Part shown: positions 24,964-35,127 of the stretch, piece by piece
How positions within the stretch are numbered: position 1 is the first letter of the stretch
Layout of the letters: the number at the start of each line of letters is the position of its first letter
Assembly (NCBI RefSeq): GCF_016920785.2
Contig: NW_024609884.1
Coordinates: 36,561,035 to 36,625,034, forward strand
Source of the DNA: Ixodes scapularis
Lineage: Eukaryota > Arthropoda > Arachnida > Ixodida > Ixodidae
Length of the DNA stretch: 64,000 nucleotides
Direction: 5' to 3'
Notes under the pieces: model-generated
Database searches by the model: none
What the model saw: the letters and a program-made list of their open reading frames with translations, nothing else
Told to the model about the DNA's origin: nothing
Position numbers and translations under genes: made by a program

Positions 24964-25219
24964 ATGGCGGCGCCTGAAGCATCTATATCGTCGGCGGCAG
25001 CAACCTAGGCAGTAGCGAAACGTGGCCGTTTACGCCAGTACACCGCAGTCGAACTAAAGGAGGAGAAGAACGCAGCAAAACAAGCGAAGAGGCGGGCAGC
25101 GAAATCTACCATCGTTGTCAAGTCTCCGAATACACGGCGGGCGGAACGAGCAGCGACGCAACGCTCTAGGAGACAGAACGTAATGCTTTCGAATTCTCAA
25201 CTCATAAGAAGGGCTTAGT
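24964..25219 (+). pseudogene. relic of a basic protein (MAAPEASISSAAAT / RGRLRQYT)
   Basis: The plus-strand frame from ATG 24964 reads MAAPEASISSAAAT, one TAG stop, then KRGRLRQYTAVELKEEKNAA followed by a Lys/Arg-rich run ending in SQLIRRA and a stop at 25217-25219. The composition (RGR-basic, alanine-rich, helical) resembles N termini of DNA-transposon or DNA-binding proteins, but I do not recognise the family. It lies between the inverted-arm element and the truncated 3' end of the gypsy element, in a GC-rich patch, and may be what truncated the retroelement. Confidence 0.4.
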
Positions 25220-27579
25220 TGTCCTCGGAATTGTTTTAGTATCGTGCCAGAGATAGAAGCAATAATTAAGTTTAATCTTGTTATTAAACAAAAAGGCCTC
25301 CATCGACATGAAGCCATGTCGATGTTATCGAGAGTTGCTGTAGCATGTGAGGTTTGTGTCTGGAGAGAAATGGTTGTATCGTCAGCAAGAGGACATCGAG
25401 ATAATCCGTCAGCGTCGAGGTGTCGTTTCCCTGATTTGTAGACGACTGTGAAAAGGTAGTCTTGAAGCTTTAAGGACCAACGACCTAGACGTCCCGAGGG
25501 GTCCTTGAGGCTAGCCAACCAGCAAAGCGCGTGGTGATCAGTCACGATACGAAATGGGGATCCATACAAATAGGGACGAAATTTGGAGACAGCCCAGATG
25601 ACGGCTAAGCATTCTTTTTCAGTAGTCGAAAAGTTGCGTTCGCTTTTGTTAAGTGTTCGGCTAGCATAGGCAATGACACGTTGCTGGCCATTGTGGCTTT
25701 GAGCGAGAACGGCGCCTATACCGTGGCCACTGGCATCGGTGCGTATCTCGGTGTCGGCACCTTCGACGAAGTGGCCCAAGACTGGAGCCGACGTTAATGC
25801 CGTCTTGAGTGTTTCAAATGATGTTTCCTGGTGTGGGCCCCATTCAAAAGATGCGTCTCTGCGTAGCAGTTGATTGAGCGGCTCAGCGATATGAGAAAAT
25901 CCGGAAATAAATTTTCTGAAGTACGTGCATAAGCCCAGAAATGTTCTCAAGTCCTTGACATTTTGTGGGACCGGGAAGTCGGACACAGCTCGTGTTTTGT
26001 CTGGGTCTGGGCGTATTCCATCTGCGCTGACCAGGTGACCGAGCACTTTGATTTTCTTGGCGGCAAAAATACATTTTTTTGAGTTCAATTGTAACCCAGC
26101 AGCACGAATGCAGTCAAGGACCGTGCGGAGACGAGATAGGTGGTCGTCGAAGTTTGAAGAAAAGACAACAATATCGTCCAGGTAACAAAGGCAGATGTTC
26201 CAAGAGAGGCCACGAAGGAGAACGTCCATCATGCGCTCGAATGTCGCAGGCGCATTACACAGTCCGAAAGGCATAACGTTTAAGTGGTAAAGGCCTTCAG
26301 GTGTTATGAATGCCGTTTTAGGTCTATCAGCCGAAGTAACTGGAACTTGCCAATAGCCACTTCGGAGGTCCATGGATGAAAAGTATGACGAGCCTTGTAG
26401 CGTATCAAGCGTATCATCTATCCGGGGAAGTGGGTATACGTCTTTTCGAGTCACTTTGTTAAGGCGGCGATAGTCGACACAAAAGCGCCAGGTACCATCC
26501 TTCTTTTTTACTAGAACGACGGGCGACGACCAGGGACTGGAGGAAGGCTCGATCACACCTTTGTCCAGCATGTCAGTAATGTGATTTTGTATCAATCTTC
26601 GTTCTGCAGCGGATGTTCGGTATGGTCTGCTCCTGAGGGGCGGGGAGTCACCGGTGTCGATATGATGCTCCACAAGTGTGGTACGGGTTAATACCTGGTC
26701 AGTGAAATCAAAGACACTGCTATAAGATGCAAGAAGAGTGCGCAATTTGAGACGTTCGGCTTGGACGACGGTTGAGGCGATCATCCTCTCCAGTTTTTCG
26801 GTGACGTTATTTTCCGCAATCGGTCTGGTATGAGCGGCAGTCGTGGAAAGTGCAGCCAAGCTGTGTTCAATATGCGCTTGGAGGTTGGCAATGCGCGTTC
26901 TTCGGGGGAGGATTTGAGGATGGGTTGAAGTGTTGGTTATCCATATGTAACACTTATCGTCGGCAATGGTGGCGAGAGAATAAGGAATCACAATTCCTTT
27001 TTTCTCTAGACAGGTGTGGAGAGGTTCGATGAGAGCGACAGTACTTGCGACTGGGTTGGCGACGACGAGAGTTGCAACGGCTGCCGACTGGGGCGGTAGG
27101 AGTAAATCATGTTCAATGTGAAGAGCGGCTAGTGGTGCTTCAAAATGTTCATTACCGTCTTCTGAAGGGCTGAGATGAATTTCACGATTCGCACAATCAA
27201 TGAAAGCGGCTGTTGAAGATAAGAAATCCCATCCAAGGATGACGTCCGCGATGCAACTTGTGAGTACAGTGAACAGGATAACATATCGACTGCGGCCTAC
27301 CTTCACTGACGCGGAACAGTATCCGAGCGGCTGGACCAATTCACCATTACCCATACGTAACAAGTGTCCACTGGAGGGGGGCGTGAGTACTTTGCGCAAG
27401 TGTCGTCGGAGGCGTTCAGGAATACACGATTTGGCTGCGCCAGTGTCTATAAGAGCATGAAATGTTTGCCGTCCAATTTCCACAGTTATGTTAGTCGGTC
27501 CTACAAACGGAGGATTTGCCACAAATTGTGCAGGTGCAGCCTGACCTCCATTGTCGATGCAGGCTGCGGTGTTCAGTTT
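25200..27579 (-). CDS. pol: Ty3/gypsy Pol: protease, RT, RNase H (integrase missing)
   Basis: The frame is open from about 27620 and contains an ATG at 27522, but it lies in the -1 frame relative to gag and overlaps it. Ribosomal frameshifting is therefore the likely mode of expression. Counting from the ATG, the retropepsin motif LIDTGAAKSCI has its DTG at residues 26-28. RT shows RFCVDYRRLNKVT, FSSMDLRSGYWQVP, MPFGLCNAPATFERMM and YLDD at 447-450. RNase H begins near residue 594 (RTDASGHGIGAVL) and ends with HALCWLASLKDPSGRLGRW and DADGLSRCP. After about 25290 the frame continues without homology. No HHCC or DDE integrase domain follows. All visible catalytic residues are present. Confidence 0.88.
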
Positions 27580-28847
27580 GACTGGTGGGAGGTGGAAGCC
27601 ACTGCGTTGTCATTGAAGGGCGAAATGGAACGGCGACGAGCAGGATAAGGCGAGGGTGAACGACGACGACGGGCTTCAGCTGGCGTGACAGGGCTTGGAG
27701 AGCGGCGGTCGTAAGGGGCTCGTCCGGCGTTAATGTTGGAGGAAGGGAGACCGTAGGGTGTTGCGAAAGGCCGGGAACCGAGGTTATCACTGTGGTAGGT
27801 ATTGTAGGAGTAACTGTTGTCTCCGTTGTTACCCTGGTATTGATTCCGAGGAGGGGAGCGGTTAGTGTCTCCCATGCGGCGTCGGCAATACCGGAGGATA
27901 TGGCCAGGAGTGTGGCAGTAAAAGCATACTGGCCGGTTATCGTCGGTTCTCCAGATATCCGCTCGGCGACGCGTCTGTTGGGCCTGCCAGGGTGTTGCAG
28001 TGGGTGGGGCTGTAAATGCTTGGTAGGCGCATAACGGTGTGGGGGGAGGTGCTGTTGGTACATAGACAGATGGAGTTTTGCCCAGGGGCTCAAGAACAGC
28101 GCGGAGTTCGTCGCGGACAGTGGACGCGATGTCATGAGTTTGACCGGGTGGTTGCAAAACGGGCGGCGTTGGGCGCTGCTGGCCCAGAAAGAAACGCAGC
28201 TCTTCACGGATGATGGTCCGTATCAAGCTCGACAGACTGGTGTCGGCGTGTACTCCTGAAGACACCTCAGGGAGGCGCTCAAAAGGTCTTTTAAGGATTC
28301 GCGCGTTGTCTAATTCCTCGTACTTTCGACATTCTGACACGAGATCGGCCACTGTATTTGGAGATCTCGGGGCGACGATGGAAAAAAGTTCTTGTGATAG
28401 GCCCTTGAAAAGGTGACGGATCTTGTCATTTTCACTCATCCGGGGATCCACTCGGTGGCACAGTCGAAGAACATCCTCAATGTAGGCTGTGGATGACTCG
28501 GTTGTCGATTGGTACCGGTGCAGCAATTGGTCTTGTGCCCTTTGTTTGCGATGTTCCGGCTGGCCAAAAGCGTCAGCGAAAGATGTTTTGAATCCGTCCC
28601 ACGAATTTATTCCCTCTTCGTGGTTATCGTACCATCGAAGGGCGGTATCCTTTAGAAAAAATACGACATTGGCCAACTTAAAGGAATCGTCCCATCCGTT
28701 GTGCTGGCTCACCCGTTCGTAGCTTTTAAGCCAGTCTTCGACGTCTGATTCGGCGTTTCCAGTGAATAACTCAGGGTCCCGCTGGCGGTGTTTGATGGTT
28801 ACGGTGGGTGCACGGGGCCGGCTTCCGTTGCCCTCGTCGTCAGGCAT
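27573..28847 (-). CDS. gag: Ty3/gypsy Gag polyprotein
   Basis: A 424-residue uninterrupted frame. The N-terminal half has the retrotransposon gag (capsid) pattern, including DPELFTGNAESDVEDWLKSY, ALRWYDNHEEGINSWDGFKT and the LLHRYQSTTESSTAYIEDVL helix, with a major-homology-like region. A single zinc knuckle of CX2CX4HX4C form (CFYCHTPGHILRYC) lies at about residues 306-319 and would bind the genomic RNA. The C-terminal tail is Arg/Ser/Pro-rich (RRRSPSPYPARRRSISP). The protein would form the intracellular virus-like particle. The stop TGA at 27573-27575 lies inside the start of the pol frame. Confidence 0.9.
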   Translation of the reverse strand: MPDDEGNGSRPRAPTVTIKHRQRDPELFTGNAESDVEDWLKSYERVSQHNGWDDSFKLANVVFFLKDTALRWYDNHEEGINSWDGFKTSFADAFGQPEHRKQRAQDQLLHRYQSTTESSTAYIEDVLRLCHRVDPRMSENDKIRHLFKGLSQELFSIVAPRSPNTVADLVSECRKYEELDNARILKRPFERLPEVSSGVHADTSLSSLIRTIIREELRFFLGQQRPTPPVLQPPGQTHDIASTVRDELRAVLEPLGKTPSVYVPTAPPPTPLCAYQAFTAPPTATPWQAQQTRRRADIWRTDDNRPVCFYCHTPGHILRYCRRRMGDTNRSPPRNQYQGNNGDNSYSYNTYHSDNLGSRPFATPYGLPSSNINAGRAPYDRRSPSPVTPAEARRRRSPSPYPARRRSISPFNDNAVASTSHQSN

Positions 28848-29103
28848 GTTGGGTTGTCGGGCGGTACGACCTCTGCGGTGCGCCAGGTCTTGGCGGGAAG
28901 AGCGAGAGGTAGGGTGTCGCTGACCTCCACCAACCTGGAAGACTGTTGATGAATAGATGGGGTTTATACAATGATCGAGGAGCGATTACAGTGGTGTCAC
29001 CAATATAACGGTTCGAGCAATGGCCGAGCACAGCACGAGCTTCTAGCGCTGCACGAGGTCTGCGGGCACCGGTTGAGATGCAGCTTCTTCTTTCGTCCTA
29101 ACA

Positions 29104-29132
29104 ATATATATATATGTATATATATATATATA
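29104..29132. repeat. (TA)n microsatellite
   Basis: About 29 bp of TA repeat with one TG interruption, between the gypsy 5' end and the hAT-like element. Confidence 0.9.
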
Positions 29133-29134
29133 CG

Positions 29135-30046
29135 CAGGGATGGGCAAAATACATGCAAATATGTATCGAAATAAAAATACAAAATACTTCGTTAAAAACG
29201 TATTTAATTACAAATCTAATTACATTTCCAAAAAAGCATTTAAGTACAAGATACACATACAACCAAATATATTTGGTCTCCTCCAAATACTTTTCCAAAT
29301 ACATTCCTCAAAATTTGTGTCAGCGACTTTAGGGCACCTGCAACGGGTTTCTGGGTATCTCATTTTAATTTTGCATCGCACACTCGGGAGTTAGTGTGCG
29401 AGGCTCTAGTAACGTAATAGAAATATAATAAAAAAAAATTTAATCAGCTTTTACGTAATAGGTGAAAAAAGTAGAGCTTCAAGCAGCTTTTTTTGTCGAT
29501 TACATTTTGGTATAGACCAACAAAGAACCGAGACGACCAAGATGCGGAGCACTAGCTAGATAATTTTTTTATTGTTGGAACACACACCAGTTACGAAAAT
29601 CTGGACGACCCGCGCATTTAGAATGTTCCAGGAAAAAATATTGATGGAAATCAGGCTGGAAAACATCACACGTTGTCACAGGCACTTATTTAGCCAGTCT
29701 ACCTGTGAACGTCGATTTGGTCACTATTCTTGCCCCGGACTAGCACCGTAATCACAAAGTCACTAAACGCTTGTGCTTGATTCAGAGACACTGCATTCGG
29801 TGCAGAACATAGTTTTCTTCCTGCTCTGGACAGTGACAATAAATTTGAGGGATGTATTTTTGCCCACAAAATTATATTTAATTACAATTGTATTTGAAAC
29901 ACCCACGTTTTAGTATTTAAATACACGTGAAATACATTGCCCAATTTAAGCCATACGGCCATTTGTAATTAAACACAAATTCAAAATACACTAAGTATTT
30001 GAAATACATATTTCAAATACTTGTATTTGAAATACTGCCCATCCCT
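29135..30046. mobile_element. hAT-like non-autonomous element, CAGGGATGGGC ends
   Basis: A perfect inverted end, CAGGGATGGGC at 29135 and GCCCATCCCTG at 30036-30046, brackets 912 bp. Subterminal regions are packed with the word AAATAC/GTATTT in both orientations (AAAATACAAAATACTTCG, TATTTGAAATACATATTTC). Such clusters are typical of hAT-like MITEs and may be transposase-binding repeats. No 8-bp target duplication was found, possibly because the left flank is a microsatellite. There is no coding gene. Confidence 0.75.
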
Positions 30047-30189
30047 GTTTTCAACCATAAAGAGTTATTCTATTTAACTCTTACGCACTTATTAAAAGTG
30101 TTTCTCGCTACCATCGCTAGGGGATTATTTTCAAGTTCTAGTTGGCCGAGAGAGCATGTCAAGCCTTCTATCTGCGTTTCGTGCACGCC

Positions 30190-30325
30190 CAAGGAACGGC
30201 CTTCCTGGAACGCGTTCCTTTTAGGAGGAACGAAGGAACGCCGCCGTTCCATTTTGCATCGGTGGAACTGGAACGGGAACTCGTTACGTTTTAACAGGAA
30301 CGGAATAGGGAACCGCGTTCCTCTT
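30190..30325. repeat. GGAACG-rich repeat
   Basis: The hexamer GGAACG or its complement CGTTCC occurs about a dozen times in 135 bp, often as GGAACGNGTTCC half-palindromes. No gene is seen. Its nature is unknown. Confidence 0.5.
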
Positions 30326-30967
30326 TTTTCGTCCAGTGAGGTCATCTTTTTTTTTTTCTAAGGGGGAAAGTTTAGAAAATATAAAAACATTTTTTTTTTT
30401 GAGAGGAGCAGGGTCTTGTTAACTTTTTTGTTACTTATATTAGTGTTTATTTTGTGGGGTTCTCGCTTGGTGCCAGTCGGGTGCAGGTGAGCTGGTCGAG
30501 GTTTTTTCAGTGCCCGAGACTGCGGCACAAAAAACAAGTATTTTAGACATAGTAAAAGACAGAGAAAGAGGGACATCTCTAACTCAACGATTCTCTTTGC
30601 CTCCCCGAATCCTCCTACACGTAGAAGTCTAAGGCCAACTACAGGCATCACTGAACTTCCACAAAGAACTACAATTTCAACAAAAGACCGGGTTACCAGA
30701 CATTAAACGCACTCTTGTAGCTCGAACATTGGTCACTTAAACGCTACACAAAAATTAATCTTTCATCCCTCTTCCCTTCCGCCCCACCTTCAAACTGAAC
30801 AACGGATCCAACCTTCAGGAAGAATGACTGGTAGTTTTCAAAACTGACCTTCCAAAAGCTTTACCCTCTTCTTTACTTGCTCGTCTTGCGGACAGCAACA
30901 TCGAGAAGCAACTGTTGTTAAGTTCAAAGAGAGAGAGAGAGATAATGTTTTTATTAAAGCAAAGAGT

Positions 30968-31995
30968 TTAGTTTGAGCTTTGCGCTCTAACAGGCTTTTC
31001 TGTGGTGGGGAAGGGGAGTGGGGACCGAAAGACGATCGACAAAGGGTCAATGATTATGAGATGAAATGTTAAAATATATACGCTATAGCGTCTAGTTTCA
31101 GAATGAGAAATGAGAAAAAGATGAGAAAAATAAATTAGCACTGTCAGCAAGTCAATGTCCTCGAGGAATTCAAAGAGAGTTTTTAAGGCTGCTCGTCGAT
31201 GTTTCTTAGCAGGCCAAGGTCCAAGAAGCTTTGGTAGATCAAAAGGCCTACAGTCCAGAGCATTCGTATATAGAGTTCTTGTTAGCTTTGCGTTCATTTT
31301 CATATGCTTGACATGTGAGTAGAATGGGTCCGATGGTTTCCGGCGCACCGCATTTCTCAAAATCCGGAGTCGCACGTTGTTTTATTTTAAAGCGATAGTT
31401 CTTCGTGTACGCACAGTTGAGGCGAAGTCTATGTATAAGAGTTTCTAAATGTCGTGGTAGGTCGCTTGGTAGTCGTGTTGTTGATAAAGGGCCTATGTCA
31501 TAGAGAAATTTGTAGTTAGAATCCGTGGAGGACCAAAGCAGCCCACGTGCACTTTTTGCCATTTGTCTTGTCAGAGTTGTACAATCACCTTTCGTAAAAG
31601 CAACCATTCGTGTTGGGATGTGCTGGTGAGTCCTCTTGGCTGATTTGTCAGCGCATTCGTTACCCCGTATACCGGAATATCTTTGTATCCACTGAAAGGT
31701 AATTTGGTGACCGTATTCGAATGCTAGGTGGTTGTACTCAGCTATTTCTAGGGAAGGAATCGAATACATTGATTTCTTTCCAATAGGACTGAGCGACTGT
31801 AAAGCGCATTTTGAATCTGTAAATACGGTCAATTGTTGTGGTGGTTCTTGACATATATACTTGATTGCTTCCTTAATTCCGTGAAGCTCAGTGGCTGCTG
31901 ATGATGTTTGGTGGTTTAGACGACAAGATCATGGAAGAAATCTCGATGGAACGAAGAATGCTGACGATGAAGTCGTCGCCGTTGTTGAGCCATCG
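30968..31995 (-). pseudogene. LINE RNase H and C-terminal region (element D)
   Basis: RNase H residues appear as THIYSDGS (about 31980), AATELHGIKEAIKYI (about 31890), TVFTDSKCALQSL (31830) and FQWIQRYSGIRGNECADKSA (about 31680). One in-frame stop lies between the first two blocks. The C-terminal part has HRLRLNCAYTKNY, the position where Cys/His-motif sequence would be expected, but the cysteines are mostly lost (FEKCGAPETIGPILLTC). The frame shifts again near 31250. Confidence 0.75.
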
Positions 31996-32509
31996 GAATA
32001 GATGTGCGTTGTTCTAGTGTAAGTTTCATATATGCAGCTCATTACAAGTTGTAGCATAACTAATCTACTCTGTTGGTGTTTTGCAAGGATCCCAGGGATA
32101 TTTAGATTAATATCTATTTTTCGAAGCGTTCATGGAGGTGTTTTGGAGTATTCAGTAAAAGTTGTCTGGCTTTGAAGTATTGTCAATATTTCGACCTAAG
32201 CATCCCCATAGCTAGAGTTTGGACATTTTATGTGTATTTTAGAAAGATAGTGATTCTTATGCTGACTTTTATGGCGTAAATGAATTTGTACTATTTCTTG
32301 CTTCTGTAATACTTCCGAAGGAAGGCATCTGGCTTCTGCTACCGTGCCAGGTCCAGATGAACCTCTTGGTAGACCAAGGCAGAATCGAATGCATTTGTTA
32401 AGCGCCCATTGAAGCTGTCGTTTCATTGTCAGGCTTATATTTGTTAGGTGTGGAATAGAGTGTCTTATTAAAGCTTCAACCAAAGATTTGTACAGTAGAA
32501 TCATTGATC

Positions 32510-33606
32510 TGCAGTTACATCCCCAAGCTCTTCCTGCGAGGCAGCGTAGAGCATTAGTTGCTCCCGTGATTTTTTTTTTTTTTTTAGAGAATTAACTTCT
32601 TTCGTCCATGAGAGATTTCGATCAATGTTGATCCCTAGAAATGTATGTACTGTGACGTAAGGAACTGTATGTCCGCCTAAAAGGATCGGATACTTTTCCA
32701 TAGGTTTCTTCGTAAATGCCATGGCAACTGTTTTCTTGGGAGAGATCTGGAAGCCTTTGGAACCTAGAAAACTTGCCAATATATGGAGAGACTTTTGCAA
32801 CCGCAGCTTTACAGTTAGCCTAGAGCAGGAAATAGACCATACGCAGATGTCATCTGCGTATATGTTAATACTAACTCCTCTGGAAAGATGATTTTCTAAT
32901 GCTATCAATGTGATGTTGAGTAAAGTCGGACTTAGTATTGCACCCTGAGGTACTCCTTTGGCAACATCAAAATAGTTGGAATTTCCTTCTGAAGTATCAA
33001 TGTAAATTTTTCTGCACTTGAGATAATCGTATATCCACCTATAAACGCGTCCTCCAAGTCCTAGATCTGCGAGAGCCATTAATATTGCCTCATGCTGAAC
33101 AAAATCGAATGCTGCTGTAATATCTAAAAACAGTGCAGTGGTCATGTGACCTTTGGCTCTACCTTCTTCGACACTGTTTGTAAGATCAATAATGCAGTCT
33201 GTGGATGACCGTCCGCGGCGGAAGCCAATCATTTGCTCTAAATGACATTTGTTTTGTTCTAAAAACCACGAAATTCTACCGAGTACCATTTTTTCCATTA
33301 GCTTTCGTATAAAACTCAAGAGTGCGATTGGTCGAAAAGATTCGAGACAAGTGGGCAGCTCACCAGGCTTAAAAATCGGCACAATCTTTGCAATTTTCCC
33401 CTCTTGTGGTAAGGCTCCCTTGATCCAGGAATTGTTGTAGTGTTCAAAAAGTCTGAATTTGGAATGTTGGGATAGGTGTGCCAAGGCGTTATACGTAGAG
33501 CCATCTCTGCCTGGTGCTGAATTTGTTGCACCTTGAATTGCTACATTTAGCTCATCAATAGTGAAGAGCAAATTTAGACTTCCGTTTGTTGCAGCAGTTA
33601 TGGTAT
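32510..33606 (-). pseudogene. LINE reverse transcriptase (element D)
   Basis: RT motifs run in one frame: SAPGRDGSTYNAL, KIAKIVPIFKPGE, SFRPIALLSFIRKLMEKM, MIGFRRGRSSTDCIIDL, TALFLDITAAFDFVQHEAI, VAKGVPQGAILSPTLLNI, INIYADDICVWS and VTVHTFLGINIDRNLSW. Catalytic Asp residues in FLDI and YADD are kept. An expanded T-run at 32570-32584 (A-run on this strand) throws the frame before the connection domain. Upstream the same frame runs without a stop into the inserted element, so a chimeric 532-codon frame spans 34099-32501. Confidence 0.85.
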
Positions 33607-33615
33607 GTCCTGGAG
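33607..33615. repeat. 9-bp target-site duplication, left
   Basis: GTCCTGGAG. It matches GTCCCGGAG at 35119-35127 in the same orientation with one mismatch, and it flanks the inserted element. Confidence 0.8.
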
Positions 33616-35118
33616 GCGTATAAGCAAACCATATCCCGTACAGTGCCCGGCCACGCCTCCTTCGGCGCGACGCAAAAGCGGCCATTTCATTGGTTTTCAA
33701 AATGTCACGTGACATGACGTCACTTCCGCGCCGTTTGAACGCATTTGAGCGCGTTTTCGTCTCGTCAAGATGGCGTCCGGGTGAGACGCGCGTTACGCTG
33801 CGCCGCTGTAAGCACTTCGTTTCACGCGCGTGCCTAGATGACTCGAATGCTTTCAACTTAGCGATGTGAACTCGTTTTTCGGTAAGATGAACGCCCAGGA
33901 CCGCACGCCGAGATGATGCCACCGCATACGCGCCGCTGCCGAAGTCGCCCCTAGTACGACCACTACGATCGTCGAAGTTCGCCGCTGCACCGTAGCACCA
34001 AATGCTAGCAACTAATGCTTTCACCTCGGCGATGTGAACTCGTTTTTCGGTAAGATGAACGCCCAGGACTGCTGAACGCCCAGGACTGCATGCCGACATA
34101 ATGCTACAGCATACGCGCCGCTGTCGAAGTCGCCCCTACGAGTACGACCCATAACCATCCTTGGAGTTCGCCGCTGCACCATAGCACCAAATGCTAGCAA
34201 CTCTTGCGGAGGACGGCTCGACGCGGACGCAGTGCTTCTTGTACGTGGACATGTTCTCGTTCCGCAAATGCGCGCCTGACCGCGACCGCGGCTGTACTGT
34301 ATGCCTGCGTACGCGCGTTTGCTAGGCTCTTAATGCTGAGAGTGCAATTTCGGAAAGCGGTGGAGGTGTTCTAGCACCACCAGTACAAGTGTCAAAGTAC
34401 GTGGAGTTGTGCCATCTCAATTCACAGTTTTCCAGGTTGCTCACGCGTAACAGGCACGCACCTAACGTTGCTTTTCTATGCGAGCTTTGCTCCCGGAGAG
34501 GAGGTTAACATTCTGTGTAGGCATTTATCACTCTTTCAACTCCCTCCTCCTTTCATCGCTCTTCTGGTACACGCACTTCCTACCTGGTGAGAGTAAAATT
34601 AATGTGGAGGAAAGTGAATACTCTGGTGCACTGCGATGACTGCTACTGGGACACAGTCTTCGCCATGAAGTGAGGGAACAAGTGCAGTTACTTTGAATAC
34701 AAGGAAGAATTTTATTTCACAACATGAAACTGTTTCAACGGAGTGGTATAGTGCTGGTCGTACTCGTAGGGGCGACTTCGGCAGCGGCGCGTATGCGGTG
34801 GCATCATCTCGGCGTGCAGTCCTGGGCGTTCATCTTACCGAAAAACGAGTTCACATCGCTAAGTTGAAAGCATTCGAGTCATCTAGGCACGCGCGTGAAA
34901 CGAAGTGCTTACAGCGGCGCAGCGTAAGGCGCGTCTCACCCACAAGCGTAGCGGCGGACGCCATCTTGACGAGACGAAAACGCGCTCAAATGCGTTCAAA
35001 CGGCGCGGAAGTGACGTCATGTCACGTGACATTTTGAAAACCAATGAAATGGCCGCTTTTGCGTCGCGCCGAAGGGGGCGTGGCCAGGCACTGTACGGGA
35101 TATGGTTTGCTAATACGC
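33616..35118. mobile_element. Mutator-like (MULE-type) non-autonomous element with long TIRs
   Basis: A 1503-bp insertion in LINE D. Its terminal inverted repeats are about 350-365 bp (33616 to about 33963; about 34755 to 35118), beginning GCGTATAAGCAAACCATATC and, on the complement, GCGTATTAGCAAACCATATC. Identity is very high apart from a 14-bp insertion in the right arm. The target duplication is 9 bp. Long TIRs with a 9-bp duplication are the hallmark of Mutator-like elements. The left arm also has an internal tandem duplication (168-bp unit at 33849 repeated from 34017). The unique centre (34200-34750) has no recognised transposase. The TIR contains TCACGTGACATGACGTCAC, a compact pair of E-box/CRE-like words. 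Confidence 0.8.
33849..34203. repeat. 168-bp tandem duplication inside MULE left arm
   Basis: GCTTTCAACTTAGCGATGTG at 33849 is repeated as GCTTTCACCTCGGCGATGTG at 34017. Both units run through GAACTCGTTTTTCGGTAAGA and end at CACCAAATGCTAGCAACT. The second unit has an extra small duplication of GAACGCCCAGGACTGC. The right arm has only one copy. Confidence 0.8.
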
Positions 35119-35127
35119 GTCCCGGAG
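35119..35127. repeat. 9-bp target-site duplication, right
   Basis: GTCCCGGAG. It differs by one base from the left copy at 33607-33615. Confidence 0.8.

Larger units (their letters stand above)
25200..29102 (-). mobile_element. Ty3/gypsy LTR retrotransposon, 3'-truncated
   Basis: On the minus strand, a leader of about 250 bp precedes gag, followed by pol with protease, RT and RNase H. The leader contains TGTTAGGACGAAAGAAG near 29102 and a TATAAACC box at about 28965, so the 5' LTR may be short or cut off by the adjacent TA microsatellite. Gag and pol overlap in different frames. Integrase and the 3' LTR are absent: homology stops at about 25200. It therefore cannot integrate by itself. Both main frames are otherwise intact, so the insertion or the last functional ancestor is fairly young. 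Confidence 0.85.
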
